In this document: in pieces, positions 10,545 to 23,071 of the stretch
Numbering within the stretch: the first letter of the stretch is position 1
How the letters are laid out: the number at the start of each line of letters is the position of its first letter
Assembly: GCA_025093985.1 (NCBI GenBank)
Contig: JACAAK010000007.1
Span: forward strand, 62,001 to 126,000
Direction of reading: 5' to 3'
Length of the DNA: 64,000 nt
Source: Calvatia gigantea
Lineage: Eukaryota; Basidiomycota; Agaricomycetes; Agaricales; Lycoperdaceae
Translations under genes and position numbers: made by a program
The notes under the pieces: generated by a model
What the model saw: the letters and a program-made list of their open reading frames with translations, nothing else
Database searches by the model: none
Told to the model about the DNA's origin: nothing

Positions 10545-13500
10545 CTAGTATCTTTGTCTGGGGGTTGACTTGGCTGATGTTTTTCTGGATTTCTTGCCCC
10601 CCTTTTTATAGGTATCCTCCGGATGCCTTTTGTGGTACTCCGCTATCGCATCTTGGGCATTTTGCAAGTTTGACTCCGCTGTCCACATATCTTCTTCGTT
10701 GCTGTATCCTTTCCAGTGTATAAGGAATTGATATCCCCTTCCTTTTCGTCGTTTCCCTCGGACTTCTTCTACTTCGTATTCCTCTTCATTGTTGATGATC
10801 ATTGGTTCAGGTGCTGGTGCTTCTTTCTGGATGTGGAATGATGTTTTCTGTGCCGGGGTTAGCAGCTGTTCGTTGAATACATCATGGATGGCCCATCCTT
10901 CTGGTATTGCCAGCCGATATGCTGCTTCTCCTATTTTTTCCTTAATTTGGAAAGGCCCATACCTTTTTTGGCCTAGCTTCTTTGATGACTGATTGGTATG
11001 GATGTTGGTGTTTTCTAACCATACTTCATCGTTGATCTGATATGTCCTCGTGTTCATCTTGCTGTTATCATGTGTCCGTTTCATCTTTTCTTGATATGAT
11101 CGTAGTGCGGAAGTGGCATTGTTTCTTGCATTTTGGAGTTGTTTTAGGAACTCCGTACTGCTAGGGTTGTTCGTCGTTCTGTTTTCTTTTCCTTTCCAGG
11201 GGTGTCTTCCGTAGTTTAGGTAGAATGGTGTCATCTGAGTGCTGGTGTGCTTCTTGTCGTTGTATTGGAATTCGGCCATGGGTAGCCATTTCGCCCAGTC
11301 GTTTTGGTCGTAGTTGCAGTATATCCTCAGGTATGTTTCGACTTCTCTGTTAATCCTTTCTGTTTGTCCGTCGGTCTGTGGGTGATAGGCCGTTGACAGG
11401 TTTCGTTCTATCCCTAGTCCTTTGAACAGTTCACCGGTGAATTCGGATGCAAACTGTGGTCCTCGGTCACTAAGGACTTTCCTCAGTATTCCGTGTAGCT
11501 TCCATATTTCATCACGGTAGTGCTGCGCTAGTTCTTTTGAGGAAACATCTGTCCTTGTTGCTATGAGTCATATCATTTTTGAGAACCGGTCGACAATGAC
11601 TAGGATAGCGTCCTTTCCCTCTGATTTGGGCAGTGGCCCAATGAGGTTGATGCTCACTTCTTCCCATGGACCGCTGGGGATGGGGAGTGGGTGCAGAGGT
11701 GTCTTCAGAGGTGTCTTGCATAGCTTATTTCATTGGCAACTCTGGCATCCTCTGATGTACTTTTGAACGTCCGTTCGGATTGCCAGCCACCAGTAATCTC
11801 TGGTCACCAACTCGATCATTCGGTGTTGTCCCGGGTGCCCTGCATCAGGGGTGTCGTGGTATTGGTGTAGTATTTCTTCTCTGAGTGCTGGTTCGGGTGG
11901 TACATACATGCTGGCATTTTTGTAGATTATTCCATTGTGTTCGGTGATGTCAGGGTCTTGGTCGCGTATTTTTTGGATGATGGCCGTCTCTCGTCCTTTG
12001 TTCGTCTTGATTCGTTCCTTGAGGGTGGGTTCCATAAATAGTTCGGCGCAGAGTAAGATGGTTCCTTCTGATGGTTCGTCGTCTTTTTCGTTTGTTAGCC
12101 AAGTGTCTCGGATCATGGTGACTAGTTTCTCTTCTTCCTGTTCTGGCTCTTGGTAGATTCTGGAGAGGAGGTCCGCTTTTGTATTTGTTTTTCCCGGTAT
12201 GTGGTGTAGTGTGAAGTTGTAGTCTTGTAACCGTAGGTACCATCTCGCTTGTCGGCTGTTTAGTTTTTGGGGTTCCCTGTAGTACTTCAGGTTTTCATGG
12301 TCGGTCCAGATTTCGAATTTCTCTTCTGCGTCTAGTAGGTAGTGTTGCCATTCCTTTAGTGCATGCATGATGGCCAATAGTTCTTTGTCGTAGATTTCAT
12401 AATTTCGTTCTGCTGGTGATAGTGTGCGGGACGTGAATGTGATTGGGTGCCATTTCGAATTTTGTTCTTGTGAGAGTACTCCCCCTAGTGCGTAGTTCAA
12501 TGCGTTGACTTCTACCTGGAATTGACCTTTTCTCTGGGGTAGTGTTAGGGTGGGTTCTTCTGTGATTTGTTGCTTTAGTTCGTCAAATGCAGATTGTTGT
12601 TCTTCTTTCCACTCCCACTCCTCTGATCCTTTCAGTTTGTTCAATGGGGCTGCTATCTTGCTGAAGTTTTTTATAAATCGGCGGTAGTAGTTGGTGAAAC
12701 CAAGGAATCTTTCTATTCCTTTCTTGTTGTGCGGTTGGGGCCATTCTCGTACCGATTTTACCTTTTCGGCCTCCATTTCAATGCGTCCATGTCCTACTGT
12801 TACTCCTAACATTGGGATTTCTTCAGCATCGAAGATGCATTTGGATCATTTGAAGCACAGGTTGTGTTCGGCTGCTCTTTCTAGGAATCGGATTGTTCAT
12901 TCTCGTAGTTGCTCTTTGGTGTCTCCCAGAATTGCGAAGTCATCCATATAGTTTACTATATCTCCGTCGCGTAACAGGTCTTGGAAGATGCTCGCCATCA
13001 TTCTTGAGAACATCCCCGGTGAATTACTAAGACCGAAGAACATTACTGTAGGTTTGAATAGCCCTTCGTTGGTTAGGAAGGCTGCTTTCCATTTGTCTCC
13101 TTCTTTGATTCGGACGTTGTTGTAGCCCCAAATGATGTCCAGTTTGTTGAAATATTTGGCTTTTCCTAATTTGTCAATGACCTCTCTGATCCGAGGCAGC
13201 GGTGTTTTATCCTTGATGACTACGTTATTCAACCGTCGGTAATCTTGGATGAGTCGTTTTGAGCCATCCTTTTTTGGGATGAAAAAGGTGGGCGCGGCGT
13301 ATGGTGATTTTGATGGTCGTATTCGTCCTGATTCGAGGTTTTCTTTAACAAATATCTTGAGCTCGTCTTGTTCCTTGATCGTCATGTTGTAAGTTCCCAC
13401 ATTGATTTCCTTGGGTGCGTCTTCTGTTAGGGTTATCTCATGGTCCCATTCTGTTCGTTCGGGTAATTTGTCGAATGTAGTTTTGTTGAATAAATGTGTG

Positions 13501-14030
13501 AATGGTCATACATAGTCCGGTAGGTCTGATGGTTCGGTGGGGTCAGGCTCTTCTTCCTCTTCCTATATGTCCTCAGTGGTGGCCATGCTTCGGATTTTGT
13601 CTGTTACCTGGATGCTTTGGTGTGGGACTTTACAGTCCTTTGGGCATCGATTGAACTTTATTTCTCCTGTTCGCCAGTTTACTTCTGGGTTGTGTTTGAT
13701 GAGCCAGTCGTGTCCAAGGAATACTTCTGCTCTATCTTGGAGTTGTATGACCGACGCTTCGATTGTTTCTTTGTGTCCTTCGATTTCCATCTGTATAGTT
13801 GCCTTTTCCGTGACCTTTCCTCCTTGGTTTGTCGTGCCGTCCGCATTAAGTACCATGATTTCTTGTCCTAATTTTTCTGTGGGGATTTTTTCTTCGTCTA
13901 CCAGTCTTTTGCTGATGCTGCTAGTGGTGCATCCCGAGTCGACTATAGTGTTTACTGTTATCCTTTTTGTCGGGGTTTGGATTTTTCCTTTTAGGTTTAG
14001 TTCGCACTTTCATTTCTGAGGAATCATGTA
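10545..14030 (-). pseudogene. Gypsy pol: protease, RT, RNase H, integrase, chromodomain
   Basis: One reading frame broken only by in-frame stops. In order: aspartic protease (VDSGCTTSSIS, about 13.93 kb); reverse transcriptase with FFIPKKDGSKRLIQDYRRLN and the catalytic YMDD (about 12.95 kb); RNase H (YEIYDKELLAIMHALKEW); integrase zinc finger (HQYHDT...CQSC), core (VDRFSK, SDRGPQF) and GPF; and a chromodomain (YEVEEVRGKRRKGRGY, FLIHWKGY) that in chromoviruses targets heterochromatin. At least five stops are TGA where CGA (Arg) is the expected codon, e.g. after GCQSCQ, FSKMI and LCFK. Not functional as it stands. Confidence 0.92.
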
Positions 14031-14137
14031 ATATTCTTCTGATATCCTAGATACAAGTTTCTTGACTCTCGAGGTAGCGCCTACTCAGAGTCTCCGGAAA
14101 AATCCTGGTGTTCCTCTGGTTTTGCTTCATCTATCAC

Positions 14138-15229
14138 TCAGATCTGTACTTTCTTTGGTGTGGTGCATGCTTTGGCTATGTGTCCGATTTTGCCGCAGTT
14201 GTAACATGTTAATCCTTTGGGTTTCTTGCAGTCCTTGGACATGTGTCTGAATATGCCACAGTTATAGCACTTGGATTCCCCTTTTGCATTGAACACGTGT
14301 CGTCTGCTTCCTATCTCCATGGGTTCTCCCATTCCTCCATAAGTAGTTCCCGAGTTAGTCTTCTTATCTCCTCGGTATTCAGATGCCTCATATCCCTGTC
14401 CAACTGCTAATATGGCCTCCTTCCATTCTGGGTACGTGTCAGGTCGAGCGGCTGGAGGGTAGCCTGTGATGGTGTGGATAATATCTTGTTGGGCATTTTT
14501 CCGCAGCAAGAACATGGCATGTCAGTTGTCAGTTTTTGCCTTGTTTTTGAGTACTTCGAATTCGATGAGGTAGTCAGCTGTGTTCCTATTTCCTTGTTTG
14601 AATTTTTCGATCTGCCATTCCGCTTTTGTGTTCATGGCATCATCCGAAAAGGTTCGTTTGAATTCTTCGGCAAAGACTTTCCAGTCCACGGAGTCTTCTC
14701 CTTCCAGAATTTGTGGTGCTTTCATTGCTGCATATGCTCCTGCTGTTCCTCCCCTCAGTCTGGCTAAGACTGCTATGGCTTTATCGTCTGCTGTGGCAAC
14801 TTTGTTAAATTTCATGAAGAGTGTCATGGCTCTCCACCAGTCGTCGAATTTAGTTCGGGTTCCATCGAAGAACCCTGGGTCGGGTATGAGTCCCTTTGTG
14901 CTAGGTGCTGTGGTGGGTGCAGTATTGTCCGTCATTTCTGAATTTCCTGATTCTGATTCTGTTTTGGTGTCTTGGTTCTCCGGTTGTCCTAACTGTTCTT
15001 CTGCTATGTCGAGTTCATTGAAGAGTTCCGATATAATTGCTTCTACTCCTGTTGGGTTTACTCCTTGTGTGGTGTCTCCGGGTTCGTTGTCTGTTACAAC
15101 CGTTTCTTGTGCAGGTACTTCGGGGTTCTCTGCTTCTTCGTCCGATGAGTCGGTTTCACTGTCTGTTTCGAGCTCGTTGTCTGTGACTTCGAGCTAGGGT
15201 TCTCTGTATTCATTGGGGTTTGAGCTCAT
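14138..15229 (-). pseudogene. Gypsy gag with two CCHC zinc knuckles
   Basis: Starts at the ATG complementary to 15227-15229 (MSSNPNEY). The capsid-like part carries PDPGFFDGTRTKFDDWWRAM, and the end has two zinc knuckles, CYNCGIFRHMSKDC and CYNCGKIGHIAKAC, for RNA packaging. It is interrupted by an in-frame TAG (15194-15196) and a TGA after KNKAKTDN (about 14522). Gag and pol are in different frames, so a frameshift or separate start would have been needed in the live element. Confidence 0.88.
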
Positions 15230-15290
15230 ATAATGGCTCCTGGGTTCGTCATGGTTCGAGTCTTTTCCAACTCTATTTCTTGCAAGGTGA

Positions 15291-15308
15291 GGTGGTGACA
15301 CTTAACCA
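15291..15308 (-). other. Gypsy primer-binding site
   Basis: Two bases inside the 5' LTR (element orientation), the minus strand reads TGGTTAAGTGTCACCACC. A start with TGG fits pairing to a tRNA 3' CCA end. The tRNA was not identified. Confidence 0.5.
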
Positions 15309-15310
15309 AA

Positions 15311-15619
15311 TGTTACGACCTTAGTCAGTTTAGACCTCAGGTTGCAGCTCTGGCTAAGTCTTGAGGGCGAGTAAGGGAAAGAGAACAGAAGGTGGTTAAG
15401 CGTACTGAATACAGTAGGATGTATGTACGCTTAAATACAGAAAGGAGCATCCAGTTGAATGGATGGAGTAACTATATGAAATGTCCGGTCAAGGCGTGGT
15501 AGTTGGTATGAGTCATATCTTTCGGAGAATGCTGGACTAGAATAACCGAAACAGGCATGCAGATAGTTAGGAATGGAGAATGGCACGGAACACGTTATGA
15601 TCGGTAGAAACTCATAACA
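15311..15619 (-). repeat. Gypsy LTR, 5' LTR in element orientation
   Basis: 309 bp; about ten transitions from the LTR at 9225-9533, nine of them CG against TG or CA. Confidence 0.95.
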
Positions 15620-15631
15620 GCCTGTCACTAA

Positions 15632-16039
15632 TGTTGAATCTCAATCCATACCACTACGTTGGTTCAGTCTATTTATAGCTGAAACGGGTTCTTGAGTACT
15701 TCACTCTTGAAGAGAGATAATGAACAATGTACTAGACCGCACTCTAGGTTGCTGGTCATGGTCTATTAAATAGAACAATGTACACAGTATGCTCTGTATA
15801 TGCTACTGGCAGATAAGACCTCACCTGTATTAGGTAGAACGGCGCACAGACCAGAACTATTATGTATATAAGACCTATGTAGTATGCGTACATTCCTTAG
15901 ACAATTCAGTCTACAAACTGCCCATCATTCCTCTAAGATATCCACTAGCTATGGTCTACAACGCGCATCTTAACAAACCCAGTGAGTACGACTCCCCTCC
16001 ACCACTAGTGCAAACTATTGTGGTGTACTCGTCTTAACA
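15632..16039 (+). repeat. Copia 5' LTR
   Basis: 408 bp; about seven transitions from the 3' LTR, six at CpG. Confidence 0.95.
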
Positions 16040-16051
16040 GGTTATGGGCCC
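16040..16051 (+). other. Copia primer-binding site, initiator-tRNA type
   Basis: GGTTATGGGCCC lies directly after the 5' LTR. It pairs, with one mismatch, with the anticodon arm of initiator tRNA-Met (GGGCxCAUAACC), the internal half-tRNA priming known from Drosophila copia and relatives. It does not begin with TGG, so the tRNA 3' end is not the primer. Confidence 0.55.
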
Positions 16052-16237
16052 CGATCGCCGCTCACTCCAACCGCGCTTTGCAACGCTGGTAGAGTGTAGA
16101 AGGCTACGGTCGTATGCAACCTGGGAGATGGTGGCCCTTTGGTCCATTTGATCCCTGAGTCTGCCCCATGTTGCCACACGTGCATTATGCACTGCAGTCC
16201 TACATGATGCTAACGCATGTTTACCCTATTCTTAGAT

Positions 16238-19200
16238 ATGTCTAAACTGGCTTCTGCTCTGCCAGGCTTTGTTCAAACCCCTAGCGGACAGCTTCCCATC
16301 CTTACTGGGACAGGTAACTACACCATTTGGTCACTTCGCCTTTGGTCTGGACTTATGTGCATTTCCTTAAATGACTGCTCCTGGACCGGATGGGATTTCT
16401 CTGGAGCAATGGACGAACCCGTACAGTACGAGCAGGCCTATGGACCTGAACACCCTGCTGTCCCGGCTTCCAGCACTTCACCGGCACGTCCCATACGACC
16501 AGGAACTCCAATTCCTGCGACTGCTGAGGAGCGCCACAGTGTTGGAATGGCCAACAACCTCCGGATGCGAGCTCTTGGGTTGATAGAGGCAACTCTCCCC
16601 AACAGCATGTTAAAGCATTCCGCCTGGGATGCTCACGCTCTCTGGTCCCAGTTGCAGGGCCAATACGGCCTTCCTGGACCAGCCCAGGTCTATAATGAGT
16701 TCATTCACGCAATAACGTTTGAGCTCCCTCTCGGTGGTGACCCCTCGCTCAAGATGAGCGAGCTCCAGCAGATTTTCGGGCAGCTTGATGCCATGGATAG
16801 TGGCATTGCCCCGGAGATCGAAACAATGATCCTCCTCCATTCCCTCCACCTGTCTTTGAGCCACGTAGCTCAGACTCTCCTCACTTCGAACACGTCGCTT
16901 CACGAGCTGATGTGGGACAAAGCCAGAAGCGGCATTATTGCCGCTTACACCTCCAACCAGACCGCCCACGCACAACGTGCGCGCTTTACTCCACGACAGG
17001 GAGGTGGGCAGCAGCAGCAGCAGCAGCAGCACCAACAGCAAGGGAAGCAGCAGCCTTCGGGGTCTAAAAAGCCCCAGCAGCAGCCCCAGCAGCAGCAAAA
17101 GCCATCTGGAGGAGAAGGCGACAGCGAGAAGAAACGCCGATAGCACCCCCAAGGAAAGGGAAAAGGAAAAGGAAAGGAGGGAGGTGCGCAAGGCAATGCC
17201 GCCACCTCTTCCGGATATATCCAGGACGTGGACTTCATGTCGCAGGCACAAACCATGCCGCCACCATCCACTCATGCCCTTGTAGAAGCAACACGTTGAG
17301 CCAAGACACCTCCCATTGCCTCTAGTTCCGCCGCCACTGGCAGCAATGCCACTCTGCTCACGTCGCGCATCACTGCGCCCGAGCCCGAAACTCGTCGCAA
17401 ACCTTCAGTAAAAGCTAAGGTTACCGCTTTGAAGAAATGGGACGAACGTCTCAAATCAACTTCTTCAATGGGTGAGAGTTCGGAGGAGATGTGGAAGCAT
17501 TTTGATGAAATGGATGTCGAGCCATCTCCATCCATCATCACAAGGGAGGAAGACGAAATTGCATGGCCGGCACCAGTGTATAACAGGCCAGTGATTATCA
17601 AGAAACCCAAGCCGCTCAAGAAGAAGCAGGCGCCAAAGGAGATCGAGTCAGTCCTCAAGTCGGTCTTAGACGACAACAACTCGGACACCGACTACGGTTC
17701 CGACGGAGGGTGCAGGTCAGTACCTTCGACTGATTACTATACTTGTTCTGACGCAGAAGATGATGTACAGCCCCATCAACAGATGGGACGGAACGATACA
17801 GACGCAGGGTCTGTCCGCCTCGGAGCGGGACGCCCTGGAGATTCCGAGGTTGAGCTGGGATGACGAGGTGGCCACCAAAGAGAGCGGGGCACCTATGCAG
17901 ATGTAGCACGTCGTCCATCTCCTGTAGGGACTTGTCGTAGACACCGCTGTACAGACTTCTTAAATTGCAATGTATGCTGGAAGCGCACTCAAGGCGCTTC
18001 CCCTTCTGCTTATTCCGCTAGTGAGACTAAGCTGGAAAGTAAGATAAATGCTACATATACCGTGAATAATCACGAGTATTCAGACAAGTTAAGGTCAGAA
18101 CTCCACAAAGAGCACGAGGATCTTAATCAGATCATCACATATCACATCTGTGATTTGTCCCAGTGCCAAAAGTGTAGAGGAGAAGGAAATAAACATTCTG
18201 TGAATAATGCAGACTGGCTCCTTGATTCAGGAGCATCATACCATGTCACCGGTTATCTCTCTGATTTCGCAGAGGTTAAGATGGGCCATTACGGGCTTAT
18301 ACAAGCCGCTGGCAACCGGATTTATAAAATGACAGGACGAGGGTCTGTGATTTTCCAGCATGACGTGACAGACAAGGGAAAGTCCAAGAGCGCTACTTCA
18401 CGTATTGCGCCGGTCTTTTACATCAAAGAAATCACAGAACGGTTAATGTCCTCAGGCCAGATTCTTAGGAACGGCTATGAGTTAGAGGCAACCGTTAAAG
18501 GGACCACCATCCGTGATAAATCAGGACGAGCAGTATTGTCCGCCTGGCCTCATCATTTGTTTAAGAACAACATATATACGGTATACACGTATATCTTGCA
18601 AAATAGCAAGGAGAAACCAGTCGCGTTGACATTATGCCAACTTGATTATATCAATTGGCATCGTCGAATGGGACACCCTTCGGATCGCGCGCTCTCCGAG
18701 CTTCCAAAGCATGTAGAGGGCATCGCATCGATTCCCGCACCATCTACTCGGAAAGGCATTTGCGACGGCTGTGCCAAGGGAAAATGCATAATAACCCCTT
18801 CCCGATTAATCCCAAGCGAGCCACTGCAGTCTTTGAGCTATGTCACTCAGACTTGCTGAAACTGCCTGTCATTAGTTACCATAAATACAAATGGGCAATG
18901 ACATTCCTCAATGACTTTTCTTCTCATGCACACATAGTCCTCCTTCAAAAGAAGTCTGAGGCTTCTGAGAAGCTTATTCAGCTGATCAGTACATTAGAGA
19001 ACCTTTCCGGAATGCGAGTCAAACGACTTCGCACCGATAATGGAGGAGAATACGTCAATGAAAGGTTATTGGCAGGACTTGTGGCGTGTGGAATCACCCA
19101 CGAGACCACTGCCCCCTATGCGCATCAGCAGAACAGGAGAGCAGAGCGACTGAACCGCACCCTACATGAGAAAGCCCAAGCTATAAGGCTACAGGCATGT

Positions 19201-21984
19201 CTACCTGACTTGTGGTGGGAATTTGCGTTGAATACAGCAGTGCATTTATATAATCGCATGCCAGTCCAGCGTCTGCAGTGGAAGACACCTTTTGAGTGTT
19301 ATTCGAAGGAAAAACCAGATTTGTCCCATATTCGTGTGTTTGGATGCGGCATGTATGTATTTCTACCCGATGAGATCCACCCAAACAAATTGTCCGCAAA
19401 ATCCGAGATTATGATCTTTCTTGGATATAAAGGTAGCAAAAACTATGTCTTTATGCGGCACACAATAGGCAACGTGATCTTTATATCACCAAATGCCTTA
19501 TTCGATGAGGGATATTTTCCCAAATGCCCCGATTCAGTGCCGGATAGCAGTAACCGGCCTAATCATGGAGGAGAGAGAAATCTGCCTAGACCAGGATTAG
19601 AGAATAAACCACCTATTCCGCCATCTTCGGATGACGCTGGAATTGTTCCACCTCCACCTGATCATCCAGTAACGTTACCTCCGGTTTCTCCACCATTCAA
19701 ACTGAAATATTCTCCACCTATACCTCCTTTACCTCGGCGAGATTCAACTCCGCCAGACAGCATCGATTCACGACAGCCATCACATGGCAATATGCCGCCT
19801 TGGGTTCCCCCACCTGAGTCACCACCTTCACATGGAACGACCGTTGAGGAGGAGCCTGATGTATGTGATAATTGGCATGTGGACAGAGATGTATGGGATA
19901 CTGAGAACAAGGAATTCCCAATCCCTGTTCCCAAATGCCGCGCTGTTGGTTCTGACCAGGTAGAGCCGCGTCGTTCTGAACGACAAGGCAGGCCTCCTGT
20001 TAGACCAGGTAACACATATGGAGAGAATAGACGTCCAATTTCGATTGAAAGAGAAATAGATCGGACTCACTGACAAGAGCAGCAGAGGCAAAGGCAGTGT
20101 GTATGCGCCAATGCCCCTTCAGATGAAATCATTTGTGAGCGAAGAGCAAGGACTAACCATCCTGAATATGTGAGGCAAAGAGTTCGTGCTGAGCAGTACC
20201 CGCCACAACCCTTTGATATGCCTCCATTTCAGCTCCCTCCACGTCCGGAACTGCCGCCTATGCCTGAAAACAATGATCCAACATCTCACGATGTAAATGA
20301 CATGAACATTGAAAGGCTTGTCGCTGAGGGAGGAGTAAAACTGATCGATTTCTTGATACAGACGGTACACAATACCGCACACGGAGAGCCTGAAACTTTC
20401 CGTGACATGCTCAAGCTTCCTGAGCCTGTCAAGGCAAAATGGATGGCTGTGTGTATCGAGGAACTCGAAGCGTTGAAGAAACAAGGTGTATATGAACTGG
20501 TAGATCTTCCGAAAGGAAGGAGGACAGTTAAAAACCATTGGGTATTTCTCGAAAAGTCTGATGGCCAACTGCGAGCTCGCCTAGTTGCGAAGGGGTTCTC
20601 GCAGATTGAAGGCATCGACTATAACGAGCTTTTCTCACCAGTTGTCCACTACGAGTCTGTGCACATAAGCTTTGCACTCGCTGCAATCCATGATTGGGAC
20701 ATGCATAGCGTTGATGTAAAAACAGCCTATTTATATGGCAAACTGGATGAGGAAATATACATGGAACAGCCCAAAGGGTTTTGACTTCCCGGGCAGGAAG
20801 GGAAAGTATGGAGACTTAGACGAGCAATCTATGGCCTTAAACAAGCCGGTCGCCAGTGGTGGAAAGAATTGCATCAATCTATGATTGAGCTGGGATTTAC
20901 CCACTGCAAATCTGACTATGCTGTATACTTTTACAGACATCCAAAAACAAAAGAGCTTGTAGTAGCCATTGTCTACGTTGATGACGTGAATTTCTTGGGA
21001 AAGAAAAACTCCCCCCTCCTCAATGAGTTGAAGGGAAAGTTCACCAAAAAGTGGGAATGCAGAGACCATGGTCCCTGTGAAGAATTCCTTGGGATGAAAA
21101 TCTTGAGGAATCGCTCCAAGCGTCAAATCTTCATCCAACAGGTAAAGTACCTGGATAAGATCTTGCAGCGCTTCCAGGTTCCGCAGTCTGCCGCGGCTAA
21201 AACACCATTACCCGCTGGCTTCCAGTTCATAATGAACAAGGACACTGTAACTAACCCCTTCCATCAAAAGTACCAACAATTGGTTGGATCTTTAATGTAC
21301 TTGATGATCGGTACTAGGCCTGACATAGCCTTTGCCATAGTTAAGCTGGCACAACATGCCGCTAACCCCGCACCCGAGCACTATCGCGCTGGAATTCATG
21401 TATTAAAGTACTTGTCCATGACAAGGAACTATGCATTGAAATATGAAGGCGATACTGGGAAACCGACAGTGATGTTGGAATGTCTCAGTGACTCGGATTG
21501 GGCTCAAGATACAGAAACCCGCCGATCTGTATTGGGAAACATTTGTATGATCGCGTCCGGTGCTGTTACCTGGACTTCGCAGTGACAAAAGACGGTTTCA
21601 CTATCGTCCACTGAGGCGGAATATAAAGAACTGTCTGACGCTTCACGACAAGTGAAATGGCTGTCACAGCTTCTGGAGGAGCTCAAAATTGAGCACCCAA
21701 CTCCTATTCTCTACGGCGACAATGATGGATCCAAATTTTGGACTGAAAATCCCATTGTTGAAAAACGATCGAAGTATGTGGACATTCATTACCACTACGT
21801 GCAAGAATTAGTCAAGGAGGGTATTATTGTTATTGGTGATGTGTCTTCACAAGACAATCCCACCGATATCTTTACAAAGAATCTTGGCGTAACCAAAATC
21901 AATCTCTTCCGCCCTGAGCTAGGACTGATTTTTGGTTCCAATATCGAAGCATGGGATAAAGCCACTCGATCGATAAAACGTTAA
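16238..21984 (+). pseudogene. Copia gag-pol polyprotein
   Basis: Starts MSKLASALPGFVQTP at 16238. Gag (to about 17.9 kb) has a poly-Gln tract (17.0-17.1 kb) and Lys-rich end; protease DWLLDSGASYHVTG (about 18.21 kb); GAG-pre-integrase HRRMGH with CDGCAKGKC; integrase core TDNGGEY and AERLNRTLHEKA; reverse transcriptase LRARLVAKGFSQ and YVDD (about 20.97 kb); RNase H (SLSSTEAEYKEL). Broken by stops at 17141 (TAG), 17297, 20071, 20782 and 21583 (TGA) and by frame changes near 17.85, 18.7-18.85 and 20.1 kb. Most of the TGA stops fit a CGA ancestor (Arg), e.g. WTSQ-stop-QKTVSLSS. Confidence 0.92.
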
Positions 21985-22000
21985 TCTCTCTCCTTCAAGT

Positions 22001-22009
22001 GAGGAGGAG
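22001..22009 (+). other. Copia polypurine tract
   Basis: GAGGAGGAG sits immediately upstream of the 3' LTR, the usual place for plus-strand priming. Confidence 0.6.
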
Positions 22010-22417
22010 TGTTGAATCTCGATCCGTACCACTACATTAGTTCAGTCTATTTATAGCTGAAACGGGTTCTTGAGTACTTCACTCTTGAAGAGAGATAACG
22101 AACAATGTACTAGACCGCACTCTAGGTTGCTGGTCATGGTCTATTAAATAGAACAATGTACACAGTATGCTCTGTATATGCTACTGGCAGATAAGACCTC
22201 ACCTGTATTAGGTAGAACGGCGCACAGACCAGAACTATTATGTATATAAGACCTATGTAGTATGCGTACATTCCTTAGACAATTCAGTCTACAAACTGCC
22301 CATCATTCCTCTAAGATATCCACTAGCTATGGTCTACAACGCGCATCTTAACAAACCCAGTGAGTATGACTCCCCTCCGCCACTAGTGCAAACTATTGTG
22401 GTGTACTCGTCTTAACA
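22010..22417 (+). repeat. Copia 3' LTR
   Basis: 408 bp, about 98% identical to 15632-16039, followed by the target duplication ACTAA. Confidence 0.95.
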
Positions 22418-22422
22418 ACTAA

Positions 22423-22933
22423 GCCCCTCTCCTGCTGTTTTCCACACCCAATGCCTTCCATCTGACCCCATCCAATTAATTTTAGTCTCATCTGTCCAAA
22501 CTACCTGCTTCCAGTCCTCCACAGTCCAGTTTGCATATGTTTTTGCAAACACCAGCCTCTTCTGCTTGTGAACCCTAGTGAGTAAAGGCCGTTTTCTCTT
22601 CACTACAGCCTTCATCCCTGCCCTTTTGAGTGTCCTTCAAATTGTTTTGGATGAAACAGGTTGGTTGGTAACATTTTGGAGGGCCTTTGTGACCTGAGAG
22701 GCATTATTGGCCTTGCAAGAGGTGAGAAGTCAAATGGCATATTTGGTATCAGAGGGGGAAAGCTTGCTTGGATGGCCACCAGTGGATTTGGAAATTGTTG
22801 GCCTATGTTTAGAGTGAACTCTAGAGATAGTACTGAGGGAATAACCAGTAGTGGAAGCAATTTGGGTAGCAGTATGTCCTTTGTCAAGGAGAAAGAGGAT
22901 ATGATCAATCTGAGAAGAAGAGAGAGGTTTCAT
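22423..22933 (-). pseudogene. Mariner transposase, N-terminal half
   Basis: Starts at the ATG complementary to 22931-22933: MKPLSSSQIDHILFLLDKG. A helix-turn-helix (HTATQIASTTGYSLSTISRVH) fits DNA-binding by Tc1 transposases; the first catalytic Asp is in VVWTDETKINW. Two in-frame TGA stops (complements of 22730-22732 and 22637-22639) stand where CGA (Arg) is expected (I-stop-LLTSCKA, TI-stop-RTLKRAG). It breaks off at the copia insertion and continues in the half at 8726-9224. Confidence 0.9.
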
Positions 22934-23071
22934 GTCAACAGAAGATAAGTTATTGGGTTACTTTGGCCTGGAGAAGTAAGCTTTCATCTTTATACACAAT
23001 CTACTCTCATCATATGATTTTATTTGAATTTGTTTGAGAGCAGTAAACAGAGTTATGTGCCTGGAGAAGAT

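Larger units (their letters stand above)
9225..15619 (-). mobile_element. Ty3/gypsy LTR retrotransposon (chromovirus)
   Basis: Two 309-bp LTRs (TGTTACGACC...CATAACA as read on the plus strand) flank 5.8 kb of gag-pol on the minus strand. The 5-bp target duplication GCCTG is at 9220-9224 and 15620-15624. The order protease, reverse transcriptase, RNase H, integrase, chromodomain marks Ty3/gypsy chromoviruses. The LTRs differ at about ten positions, all transitions. Many in-frame stops make this copy non-autonomous. Confidence 0.95.
15632..22417 (+). mobile_element. Ty1/copia LTR retrotransposon
   Basis: Two 408-bp LTRs (TGTTGAATCT...CTTAACA) flank one gag-pol unit in the order protease, integrase, reverse transcriptase, RNase H, the copia order. 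The 5-bp target duplication ACTAA is at 15627-15631 and 22418-22422. Only two bases of mariner sequence separate its left target duplication from that of the gypsy element. LTRs differ at about seven positions, fewer than in the gypsy, which suggests a younger insertion. Confidence 0.95.

Noticed and set aside
13537..15197. Long plus-strand frames of 160-205 codons
   Set aside because: Antisense shadows of gypsy gag and protease, which have clear domains on the minus strand.
16610..17275. 221-codon minus-strand frame
   Set aside because: Antisense to copia gag; its Leu runs are the complement of the CAG (Gln) repeats.
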